The notes below the pieces were generated by a model. It had not been told where the DNA came from. It did not search any database and saw nothing but the letters and a program-made list of their open reading frames with translations. The translations under genes were made by a program, and so were the position numbers. From Panicum virgatum (lineage: Eukaryota; Streptophyta; Magnoliopsida; Poales; Poaceae): a stretch of 64,000 nt of DNA. Each line of letters opens with the position of its first letter. Positions within the stretch are counted from its first letter, which is position 1. Shown here in pieces: positions 1 through 10,641 of the stretch. The DNA lies in assembly GCF_016808335.1 (NCBI RefSeq), contig NC_053143.1, positions 6,380,801-6,444,800 on the forward strand, read 5' to 3'.

Positions 1-3000
1 GCTCGCGAGAGGCAGGAGAACCACTCGACTTCTACCGTGCCTATTTAGCATGGCAACTAGTCGATAAAAAGATCCGGTATCAAACATAGGTTCCTGGATC
101 ATGCATCTAGGGTTTCGATCAACGCCTAGAGAACTTAATGCAGAAAACCAACTATTACCATACATTATAAATAGATAGCAGAATGTAATTCGGAAAAATA
201 GTGGGATTATGCTCCGGGGCTTGCCTTCTTGGGCACTGTCAGGCAGAAAAACTTCGGGGGCTTGGCCCAGGTCTTGAGACAAGTTAGTACAGTTCAGATT
301 AATCTCCTGCTCCGCACGAGAGTCCGCGGGCACCAGTTCGTAGTCTCCGTCCGCGAGATTAACCGTTTCTATATGCAATGCAAGATTATGAGTTATTCAT
401 GGATAACAATTTCTTTCCTTCACGATAAAGTTGTAGTCCACGTAAGTTAATTTAGTGCCGATTTCACATTTCATTGCATGGGCAATCGTTTATAGAGTAG
501 TAAGCATAACTATGGTTATTCATGAATGAGTGGGGTTTTGGGTTTTCATTTTTAATTTCAACACATAACATGCTTTCATTATTTCTTAACATCACAACTA
601 CTAAAGAGCTAGTGATGAACACTAAAGTAACTCAGATTCAAAATAAGTAATTATGGTATAGATTTCAGCATTTAACCATAAAGCAAAAACTATAACTAAT
701 CATGCAAATGGATTACTCTAGTTACTTCATATTTTTGTACAGAATGTTCCACATGGATTCTGATGCTACAAATTTTATGCAAGCAACTTCAAAGCATAAA
801 CTCAGTACTGAAATTTTCCAGATTTTATACACTTATATAGCAGAGGTGATAAAAAGATTAAAAACAGCAAGCCATTAACAAAGATTAAATCTACAGAAAG
901 TTTTACTAAGGATTTGGTTCTCAAATTTTTACCAGAGACTAGTACTGAGTTAAACATACTCCAGAAAATTTTTCAAGATTTAACTCACTATACTAAATTA
1001 GTTATTCAGTTAACTTAACATGAGTTTGCATAATTTCTCAAGATGCATTGACCAGCATTGCATCTGAACTTTTATCAGGGTAGAACATACTCTAAGCAAG
1101 ATCATGCCCAAAAATAAAGATCAGAAACATTGTAGATTACTCAGAACAAAAATAGTAAATCTAGCCCTAAGATGCTAAGCATGATTATTCACAAGGAAAA
1201 CTCAGTGCAGCTCAAAATTTTAGACAGGAACACAGAGCTAAAAAGAGACTCCAGAAATAAAATGGATTTTTCTGAGCATAAGAACTATATATGAGGAATT
1301 AAGTTGATTAAACAAGCATAAATCATGGTATATAGCAAATGAACTCTAATAAATTTGAAATTTAGAGATTTGCAGGGATTCAGTGGCACAAGGACTGTAG
1401 TAAAATTTTCAGAGCAAGTTCATGTACATATTTTCCAGAATTAAATCGAGATGCTAACAACAGATTAGAGAATCTTGATTGTTCTAACCTGATAACTGTT
1501 TTGGTTTGGTGTCATCTTTTTACTGTGATCTTAGCATCCCATTAGTTATAACATATCCAAAAATCAAGGTCATTTGATGAGCAGAACTTCATGAACATGC
1601 ATAAGGTGATTTTCTTAATCTTTTCCCTAGATTAAATTCGGTTGAGTTTCTGCAAATGTGAATGTTACAAAATTTGTAGATTTGTTACAAGGATTCCAGA
1701 TCAGTTGAGTTTGCATTTTTCTGATTTTTCTGTGATTTGTTTCGCATTTTAGAAGTTCACTGGTATACACTGTAAAACTTGCAGAGACACCCTTGAACGA
1801 AAAAAAGAAATTACAACCGGGTCCTTCGCCGGCCTTCTCCGCCGTGGCATCTTGCGGTGGTGTTCTGCGGTGCAGGGCTTACCGGGGCTGCCACGGGGAG
1901 GCGCGTGGGGGAGAAAGGATCGAGGAACACCTACCCTGGTCGACGTTCGAGCGATTGGAGCACAGGTTCAAGCTCGTCGGCGTTGATGGCGGGTCGGTTG
2001 TTCGGTTCGCCGGCGCTGGAGGCGAAGGAGGGCTTGGGGTAGGGGAACAAGGCGCGCACGAGCACCGCGTGAGCTCGTGGATGCTTCTGGGGTAGCTATC
2101 GGGCTCGGTCTTCCCCGGAGCTGGCCGGTCCGCGGTGAGCCGAGCTCGCCGGCGGCGGCGCAAAAGGGGAACGGCGTCGGGAGGGGGTTTGGGTTCGATT
2201 CGCGCGCGTGGAGTAACTGGGAGGTGGCGAAAGTTGCGGTGGTCGGAGGGGGCAATGTGGGGCTGGGCTAGCCGGTCCGCGCGAGCTGGATCTCGGCGGC
2301 CATGGCGGAGCGGCGGGAGGAGGAAGAAGGGGAGAAGGGGCGCGACTGCGGGGGTTCTGGGGGTCTTTATAGGCCACAGAGCTCCTGGGTGAGGAAAGGA
2401 GTGACTGGGGGCGGTCGATTCGGCCTGGGCGAGTCGACGGCGAGCGGGGAGGAGGCAGCGGCGCGGCGCATGGCTGGGGGCGTCGTGGCGGCTCGGGAGC
2501 GGCCTGGGACGCGTGTGGGCGTGGGAGGGCGCCAAGGGGCAGGCCAGGTGGCGCTAAACGGTTTCCCCGGGTCCATTTGGCCGCGGGCGCGCGGTGGACG
2601 AGTCCACCGGCGGCGTACGGCGGGCGGCGGGAAAACAGAGCACCGAGAGAGAGAGAGATGGAGATGGGGGCTCTTTTTGTGATTTCTGAAATTTCCAGGG
2701 ACCTCTCGGTAAACTAAAATTTTCTCCTAATTAGAGGGCTCAAATGGAAAAGTGTTGAATACCATTTTTGCATAACTTTTCAAGATCTACAACTTTTGTG
2801 TTATGCAAATTTTCATTTGAAAATCACATTTTGAACTATTGGCACATTTGCATATTTGCACAAAAGGACTTTAGTTTTATTCAGTTTTGACTTGATTTTG
2901 GCTGAAGTTCAATTGAGCACATGTCAATTGAAACACCTCTCATGAGCCAACAAAAAATTTGTGCACATTTTTGAATTAAATTTTGAGTAGCTTTTCACTC

Positions 3001-3144
3001 CTTTTTCTTTTTCCTTTAATTTCTTTTGTATGATTTGTCTTTTATTTGATCCTTTCTCTTTAAATTAATTTCTCAAATTTTTCTTTTAACTTTAACTAAG
3101 GTACATTGATTGGATTTAAAGGTGCTAACACCTGAGGTGTCACA
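1..3144 (-). repeat. Element A 3' LTR, truncated at the window edge
   Basis: This is a near-copy of 11859-15032. It ends at 3144 with the complement of TGTGACACC. It lacks the roughly 1.2 kb seen at 10642-11858 in the other copy, because the window starts inside it. It differs from the right copy largely by one- or two-base length changes. The minus-strand TATA box CTATAAAG is at 2366-2373, and a GC-rich block spans about 1800-2680. The long open frames in that block on both strands are composition effects, not genes. Confidence 0.9.
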
Positions 3145-3160
3145 ACCTACCCCCCCCTTA
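3145..3160 (-). other. Polypurine tract of element A
   Basis: On the minus strand the sequence directly before the 3' LTR is a run of purines, TAAGGGGGGGGTAGGT. This is the expected plus-strand primer for reverse transcription and confirms the orientation of the element. Confidence 0.8.
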
Positions 3161-3252
3161 ACAAGAATCTCGTCCCGAGATTGGATGATTGAATTTGAGG
3201 TGGGGAAAATGATATACCTGAGGTAGAGCTAAGGAAACCCGGATAGTGTCGA

Positions 3253-6200
3253 TTAAGATAATCCTCCGTCTCCCAAGTGGCCTTCTTCTTCAGTGTGATG
3301 AGACCACTGAATTTTATACATTTTTACCACTTTTCGACGAGTACCTCTCTCTTTTTGATCTAGAATTCTGAGTGGATATTCGGTATATGAGAGATCGGGC
3401 TCCACTAAAATTTCCTGTTGATCAATGATTTCCGTAGGAACTCGAACACATTTCTTGAGTTGGGATATGTGGAAAACATTATGGATGGCGGCAAGTCGTG
3501 AAGGAAGTCGCAAACGATAAGCCACGGGTCCACATTCTTCAATGATTTCATATGGCCCGACATAGCGAGGTGCGAGCTTACCCCTAACTCCGAAACGTTG
3601 AACGCCTCGAGTTGGAGGACACTCGTAAATAGACGTGGTTACCAACCATGAATTTCAAAGGATCCCTTCTTTTATCGAAATAACTCTTTTGCCGGGACTG
3701 AGCTGCTCGGAGATTAGCTTGTACTATTTTGACTTTCTCCTCAGCCTCGACCACTAATTCGGGTCCAAATATTGACGTTCCCCAGTCTGAGACCAATTCA
3801 AGGAGTTCGACACCGTCGACCATACAAGGCCTCGAAGGGTGCCATCTTCAGACTGGCCTGATAGCTGTTTGTTATAAGAAAACTCCGCCAAGGATAAACA
3901 TTTGTCCCAGTTCTTGTCATAATGGATGATACATGCTCGAAGCATATCTTCAAGAATTTGATTAACCCTTTCGGTCTGCCCGTCAGTCTGTGGATGGTAA
4001 GCTGAGCTTCGAATTAATTTAGTTCCGAGAGCCTCTTGGAGTTGCTCCCAAAACCTTGCCACAAACTGAGGACCCCACGATCCGATATAATTGTTTTGGG
4101 TATACCGTGGTAGGCAGACAATTCGATCAATATAGATCTCAGCATATTTCTTGGCTCGTATTCAGTATGCACTGGAATAAAATGAGCAGTCTTTGTGAGC
4201 CTATCAACAATGACCCAAATGGAATCATGGTGCTGAAAAGTATTTGGTAAGCCCACGATGAAATCCATGCTGATATCTTCCCATTTCCAAGACGGAATTG
4301 GTAGAGGTTGGAGAGCTCCAGCAACTTTCAAGTGACTAGCCTTCACTCTCTGACAGGTGTCACATTCTGAGACATATTTGGCAATCTCTCTCTTCATGCG
4401 AGTCCACCAAAAATTTTGTCTGAGATCTTGGTACAATCTTGGTGCTACCCGGATGAATAGAAAATTTAGAGAGATGTGCTTCGTCTAGGATTTGTTTCCG
4501 CAAATCAGGATTTTTGGGAACGACTAGGCGATCCTCGAACCACAAAATTCCTTTATGGTCCACTCGAAAACACTTATATTTATTTTCACCTTCTACTACT
4601 TGCTGCTTGATGATACCAACACTTTTGTCGTGTAATTGTGCCATGATGACCTGGTCATAGAGTGTCGGTTCCACCGAAATATGATTCAAAGAGCCCTGAG
4701 GAATAATTTCTAATTTCAGCCTTTGCATTTCAGCACACAATGTGTCATTATATGACTCCATTGAAAGGCAATTGCAGTGAACCTTGCGACTGAGCGCATC
4801 GGCTACCACATTTGCCTTGCCCGGATGATAATGAACCTCCAGATCATAATCTTTGATTAATTCCAGCCATCTTCGTTGCCTCATATTCAGCTCACTTTGA
4901 GTGAAAATGTATTTGAGACTCTTATGGTCGGTATAGATATTGCAATGGGTGCCCATAAGATAATGTCTCCAAAGCTTGAGAGCATGAATAACGGCGGCTA
5001 GTTCCAGATCATGAGTGGGATAATTTAGCTCGTGTGGTCGAAGAGCTCGGGAAGCATAAGCTATCACCCGATTGTCTTGCATTAGAACACAACCAAGACC
5101 AGTGCCTGAAGCATCACAATAAACGTCGTATGGTTTATTGTTGTCAGGTTGAGCCAGGACTGGTGCAGTGGTTAGATGTGCTCTCAATGTATGGAATGCT
5201 TCATCACACTTTGTGTTCCATTTAAACCTGACATCTTTTCTTAGTAGTTCTGTCATGGGCTTAGCAATTCTGGAGAAGTCCGGAATAAATCTGCGGTAAT
5301 ACCCCGCCAAGCCGAGAAAACTGCGGATCTGATGAACTGAAGTAGGAGGTTTCCAGTCCATCACTTCTTGTACTTTGCTGGGATCAACTGAAATGCCTTC
5401 ACTAGATATAGTGTGACCCAAAAATTTGACTGTGTCCAGCCAGAATTCACACTTGGAGAATTTTGCGTACAGCTTATGATCTCTGAGACGTGAAGAACAA
5501 TGCGCAGATGTTGCTCATGTTCCGCCTCATCTTTGGAATAGATCAGAATGTCGTCAATAAAAACAACGACAAACTTGTCAAGTTCCGGCATAAATACCGA
5601 GTTCATGAGATACATAAATAAGCCGGAGCATTGGTGAGACCGAAAGACATAACCAAGTACTCATAGAGACCATATCGGGTTGAGAAGGCGGTCTTGGGAA
5701 TATCACAAGGCCGGATTTTAATTTGATGATACCCCCGAACGGAGATCAATCTTGGAGAAGATCTTTGCCCCAGCCAACTGATCAAACAGTACATCAATGC
5801 GGGGAAGTGGATATTTATTTTTGATGGTCACCGCATTGAGAGGCCGGTAGTCAACACACAACCTCAGACTGTCATCCTTCTTCTTTACGAACAGTGCTGG
5901 GCAACCCCATGGTGAAGCACTTGGGCGAATAAAACCCTTGTCCAGAAGTTCTTGCAGCTGGATTTTTAATTCGGCTAATTCTTTGGGCGGCATTCGATAC
6001 GGCCTTTTTGAAATAGGGGCTGTACCAGGCTGAAGTTCAATGATAAATTCGATATCCCGGTCTGGCGGCATACCAGGTAAATCATCCGGAAACACATCTG
6101 CATATTCACGGACTACCGGAATATCTTCGAGACGAGTATCTTTCATGGCATAGGCACAAGAGTTCTTGCATTGGTGATGAGGGTAAATATAGAACCGAAT

Positions 6201-6411
6201 GACCATGAGTTGGAGAATTTATTTCGACAGCTCGGGAAGAGATATCTAACATTACCCCATGTCTGTTCATCCAATCCATTCCCAGAATAATGTCCATACC
6301 TTCTAGTGGCAGCAATATTAAAGTGGTAGGGACAGTTTTACTACCCAAACTTAGTGGCGCATTATTAACGATTTGGTTTGATGCAACTTTGCCACCCGGA
6401 GTAGATATCAT
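3253..6411 (-). pseudogene. Element A pol: protease, RT, RNase H, integrase, chromodomain-like tail, frame-disrupted
   Basis: The polyprotein is readable in overlapping frames from 6411 down to 3253. Visible motifs are the RT core with FIDDILIYS near 5560, RNase H with [10 protein letters not shown] and [11 protein letters not shown] (about 4910-5130), an integrase zinc-finger end CDTCQ, and the integrase triad in MDFIVGLP, IISDRG and GQTERVN (about 3970-4270). A C-terminal stretch with [14 protein letters not shown] resembles the chromodomain-like end of Tekay elements. Neighbouring pieces overlap in different frames at roughly 6150, 5750, 5610, 5390, 4400, 4040, 3790 and 3610. No stop codon was seen inside a piece. 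Either the element has decayed by small indels only, or the consensus sequence has indel errors. The enzyme would copy and integrate the element if the frame were intact. Confidence 0.85.
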
Positions 6412-6437
6412 GAATGACCCTTTTGTGTGGCAAAAAT

Positions 6438-7686
6438 CTAACCCAACCCTTGCTCCGAATTAGAACTAATGAAGCTATGAGATGCACCAGAATCGAATAA
6501 AATGACTGTGGGGTGATGGTTTATAGAGAATGTACCCGACATGATTGGTGCTCCCTCAGGTAGTTCAGCAAGGTTGGTGAAGTTAAGTCGGCCCTGCCTG
6601 ACTTGGATGGTTTGCCTCTTGCCCTTGTTCTGATCGTTTCTGCGAGGAGCCTGCCCTTGAGATTGTCCCGCCTGGGGGCACATCTTGGCAAAGTGATCCG
6701 GACTCCCGCATCTGAAACAGCGGTTATTATTATCGGGGCGAGCGGCTGGCTGGGCATTCGGCCTAGGGCCGTTCTGCTGCTGTTGAGGTGCAAATCGAGC
6801 TTGCTGGGGAAGCCCGAATCGAGTCTGCTGCTGCTGTGGAGGAGGCCTAATAATCCAACGCCCTGGCTGAGGGGCCTTCTGAGAGAGTGCGGGTGGGCTA
6901 TTTTGCACAATACGATACCTCGGTGCAGAGGCACTCGAGGGTCCAGCAGGTGCCTTGCGCTTCTTTTCAGCGCGGTGTGCAGAAATAAGATCCTCCTGAG
7001 ATATAGCCATATTCACCAATTCATTGAAGGAGTCCGCACGGACAAGATTTAGCCTTTCTTGTAACTTGGTACTGAGGCCTCGACGGAAGCGTTCACGCTT
7101 CTTAGCGTCGGTGTCCGCGTGATGTCCAGCATATTGACACAATTGATGGAATACTTGGGCATACTGCACCACAGTACGAGTGCCCTGAGTCAAGGCCAAG
7201 AACTCGTTGAGCTTACGGTCAAGAAGTCCGGCTGGAATATGATGATCTCGAAAAAGCCAGTTTGAATTCATTCCAATTCACCACATGATCAGCCGGTAGC
7301 ATCCCGTGGTAATGATCCCACCACATACGAGCTGATCCGCGAAGCTGCTGCGCGGCATAGCGAGTTTTGTTCGCTTCGGAACAAGGAGTAGTCAATAGAG
7401 AAAACTTGGACTCGATCGTGCGAATCCAAGCGTCAGCGTCCAGAGGCTCATCCGCTTTATTGAACAGCGGAGGCTGAGTGCTGAGGAAATCTTGGTAGCT
7501 CGCCTCTTGTGCGTGATGAGCATGATGCCCACCCCGCGGTTGTTGCTGAGCTTGAACCAACTGCCGCAAAATCTCTGTCTGGGCAGCAAGAACCTCAGCA
7601 ATACCCACTGGTGGAGGAGGTGGAGGTGGATCGCCATTCCCTCCGGCTCCAAAACCACTAGGGGTGCCTCGAGTTGATCCAACCAT
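6438..7686 (-). pseudogene. Element A gag, with protease motif at its end, one frame change
   Basis: An ATG at 7686 opens a gag protein with a proline run, a Gln/His-rich stretch and a capsid-like segment (ADAWIRTIESKFSLL, ARMWWDHYHG). The frame changes between 7271 and 7219. The second part has a CCHC zinc knuckle, CFRCGSPDHFAKMC, then the protease active-site motif FDSGASHSFIS. The layout is normal for a Tekay/Del gag-pol precursor. Gag forms the virus-like particle of the element. The upstream neighbour on the same strand is the extra ORF at 8342-9241. Confidence 0.8.
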
Positions 7687-8341
7687 CTGAAATGTGAGTA
7701 CTTTTGCATTAGGTTCATCATTATCATCATTTCAAATGGAATATACAACTCAACATGACATGGAGATACTGGAAATTGCTTAATAAGGTTGTGCAGCAAA
7801 ACCAGCGATACGAAAACGCTCATAACTGGAGTTCGGTATATGATATAAACTTGAAATTTTTACAGGAGATAGATAATTTCATGATCTACAACTTTGGTAG
7901 TCATCACAAAGTCATATTTCCAGAGTAGGTTAGTCGAAAAATTCCATTACTCCTCCTCTGGTTTTTCTGCTTCACAGAAAACAGAGCTTCTGTAAATTGC
8001 GATTATCTCCTGCAATACCAATCCGTTTGGGCTGAAATTTTGCGAGTAGGTTCCTGATGAAATTTGGAACAACTTTGGTATTCAACTCAGGAGCTAAATC
8101 CGAAAGGAAAAGAGGATAAAAATTCGAACTAGCTGCTGCCTTCAGCTTTTTTGCAGATCACTTATAATTAACACTAGTAGCATTAGGGGTTCATTACATC
8201 CATCGTTCTCTCATTTCTACTTGGTCACTCCTAACATCAGTACTAAGGGGGTTACTCAACTCTAAGTTAGCCTAGTAGCCATGATCCAAAAGTAGGCCAC
8301 ACTAAGAGGAGTCTACAAAAGCTAAGAAACAGCGCCTCGGT

Positions 8342-9241
8342 CTACATGTTGACCGATGCCTCACTCGCCGCGGGAGTGTGAACCTCAACCGGTGCGGGCT
8401 GCGGCGCCTGGTCCTCGGAGTCCATCTCTGAAAAGCCCTCGATCTCCTGGGGCTCGTCCTCCTCGTCCACCTGCATCTCGTCGGGAGGTGCGTGAAGGGC
8501 ATCCTGCGCATGCTGTATCGCGTGGAGCTGCCCCTGAGCCTCGTCCACCTCAAGCTGCAGGTCGTGAAACTGGTCCTCCAGGAAGTTGATCGTAGCGTCA
8601 CGATCCGACACAGTGTCCTGAAGCTCGTGAACCTGGCCGTGGAGCTGGGCGATAAGAGTAGCCCTGCTCTCGAGCTCGGTACTAGCCTCCTGAAGCTGCC
8701 CATCTCTCAGCTGGACTGCCAGGTGCAAGGCCTGAGCGTGGTCCACCAACTGAGCGACGGCGTAACTCTGGTAAGTGTGAAGCCTGTAGAGGCCGTCCAA
8801 GCACATCGCTGTCGTCCGAAGTGCCCCGATCGGGTCAAGGGTAGCGACCACGTCCACGTGTGCCATCCGGTCGAGCCAAAGCGGGTCTGCCGGGTCAGGT
8901 GCAGGGAACAACCCGAACGCGGTCAGAACCACCTCCAGAGGGTGCGAAGAGCAAAAGGTGGTCATCGCCCTCATGGCGGTAAGCTCCCAGGTGTCCAGCA
9001 GATAGTGACCGACCATCTGAGTCACGATCGGCTCCCACCCGTTGAGCGGGTGCTGCGGGATCACCATCGTCACACTGCAGCGACGAACTCCGTCCTCAAC
9101 AAACTCGTGGCCATCGTAAACCGGTGGCTGGAGGTAACCGGCTGCACTCAAAAGCTCCCAAAGACGGCGGGGAAACCCGTCCCAGTGCAGGCAGGCGGAG
9201 TGCACGTGCCCCTGCGCGTCAACGACCAGCAGCTCTTCCAT
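8342..9241 (-). CDS. Extra intact ORF between primer-binding site and gag in element A (299 residues, unknown function)
   Basis: An uninterrupted frame starts at ATG 9241-9239 and ends at TAG 8342. It sits inside element A, on the gag strand, about 0.65 kb before gag and 1.4 kb after the primer-binding site. No enzyme motif is recognised. Residues 1-150 look globular, with many Trp and His (for example CLHWDGFPRRLWELL). Residues about 150-248 are a long helical, Leu/Gln/His-rich region likely to form a coiled coil. Residues 254-278 are strongly acidic (MQVDEEDEPQEIEGFSEMD), followed by a Pro/Ala tail. No signal peptide or membrane segment is seen. I recall similar uncharacterised proteins from grass repeats, but cannot verify this. 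It is probably an accessory protein of the retroelement. It is intact while gag-pol is broken, which is notable. Confidence 0.65.
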   Translation of the reverse strand: MEELLVVDAQGHVHSACLHWDGFPRRLWELLSAAGYLQPPVYDGHEFVEDGVRRCSVTMVIPQHPLNGWEPIVTQMVGHYLLDTWELTAMRAMTTFCSSHPLEVVLTAFGLFPAPDPADPLWLDRMAHVDVVATLDPIGALRTTAMCLDGLYRLHTYQSYAVAQLVDHAQALHLAVQLRDGQLQEASTELESRATLIAQLHGQVHELQDTVSDRDATINFLEDQFHDLQLEVDEAQGQLHAIQHAQDALHAPPDEMQVDEEDEPQEIEGFSEMDSEDQAPQPAPVEVHTPAASEASVNM

Positions 9242-9299
9242 CTGTCCCAACAAAAGACCGATAGATCAGCTGATGGTAACAAGAACTACTAACTCTGGA

Positions 9300-10621
9300 A
9301 CAGTGAAAGAAATGGCCAAAACTGTAGAGAACTTGCTTCAAAAATTCTCAAAAATTTACACAAGATCCCTCTGATATTAAGGAACAATTCACCTAGTCAT
9401 CACTAAGCTCAATTCGGATTCCATGGGGGTGATATGCTCAGGTATTCAGAGTGATGTCAACCAGGAAAACTGAGTGTCCAGAGAGGGTGTATTTTGACTA
9501 TAACTCTCAACCCAGACGTCAGAAATTTTTCAAATTTTTATGGTAAGCTCATCACTTAGTTGTCTACAACTTTCATGTTGAACGATTTTTAGTTTGAACA
9601 ACTTATAATGGTCGAAAAATTTCGTCTGTATAGACTGTTCAGAGTTTACAGTTTTACACAGGGTTGATCCAAAAATACAAATACCATGCTAGAAGGCTTC
9701 AAAAATTCTCAAATTTTTACAGCAGCTTGATAACTTAGGAAACATCATTTAGTCTTACTACCCCAAGTCGATTTGAGTAACTTATCAGAAGGTTAAAATT
9801 CGTGGAAACCAGGTGGCAGACTTTCTGGATACTCCCTAGGATAGTGTTTTAACTGATTTGCTTGCGATTTCCCCAGAGATTTATTTGCTAATCTTTTTGA
9901 GAATGAATGCAGAACCTATACGTCCTCACCAAGGAAAAATCGCCAAGTAATCTTGGTCTTACGCAATGACTTTGGTGGCATACATATTACGTCTCTCACT
10001 ATATAGCTACTCGATATAGCTAGATAGCCTGTAATTCGATTTCAAGTTAGCGTACCTGCAGAAGATTGACAGCATATAAAATGAACCTCTCGTGCCAGCA
10101 CTCACGAAAGCGTCCCCATACATTACCGATCATTATAGAATCGGCATCCATACTATTACCGCCGTATGGACAACGTTAAGCATACGTTATCGAAACAACG
10201 TATTGACTGAGTACCGTCTTTGACGGGGAATTGAATTCCAATTTCGAACCATTACTCCCCATATACTCAACCGAAGTTGGTATATGGGCAGCAGCTCAAG
10301 TAGGCCACTGCTTGAGCTTCAGCGTTCGGCTCGCATCACCGACGGGAAGGTCAGACTCCCTCAGCTGACTGAGTAAGCATACCTTCGTAGCGACGATGTA
10401 GTTGCAGAATTTAAATTGCGGAATTTAAATACTGAAAAGTAATGTGCTGGAAGTTAGCCATACAAAATAAGCCACCTGATTATACCCATAAGATCCCCTA
10501 GGGCTTTACGTCCTAGACTTGTCCTTGGAGATCCTAAACTCTTTCAAAAACTTTAGTAGTTTTGAAGTCAAGTTTTGATTTATTGTTTTGAAAACCGAGG
10601 CTGTCATCTCTGGTAGGCTGT
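9300..10621. other. Untranslated leader of element A, no gene seen
   Basis: This is the leader between the primer-binding site and the extra ORF. It is AT-rich without a supported coding frame. Related phrases ending in CTCAAAAATTTTT recur near 9350, 9520 and 9710, so the leader may contain old internal duplications. Confidence 0.5.
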
Positions 10622-10639
10622 CTGCGAGCTCTGATGCCA
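10622..10639 (-). other. Primer-binding site of element A (initiator Met tRNA type)
   Basis: On the minus strand, two bases after the 5' LTR end, the sequence reads TGGCATCAGAGCT. It matches the common plant primer site TGGTATCAGAGC, complementary to the 3' end of initiator methionine tRNA, with one difference. It fixes the boundary of the 5' LTR at 10642. Confidence 0.85.
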
Positions 10640-10641
10640 GC

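Noticed and set aside
229..450. Identical 73-residue frame at 229-450 and 12092-12313
   Set aside because: Identity is explained by the two positions being the same part of an LTR. There is no domain or codon signal.
1793..2682. Several overlapping frames on both strands in the GC-rich part of the left LTR of element A, repeated at 13670-14569
   Set aside because: They are in all frames, Pro/Arg/Gly-rich and without domains, and the two LTR copies give different frames because of small indels.
8356..9292. Long plus-strand frames opposite the extra ORF of element A
   Set aside because: They are antisense shadows of the minus-strand ORF, which lies on the element strand and has the structured composition.
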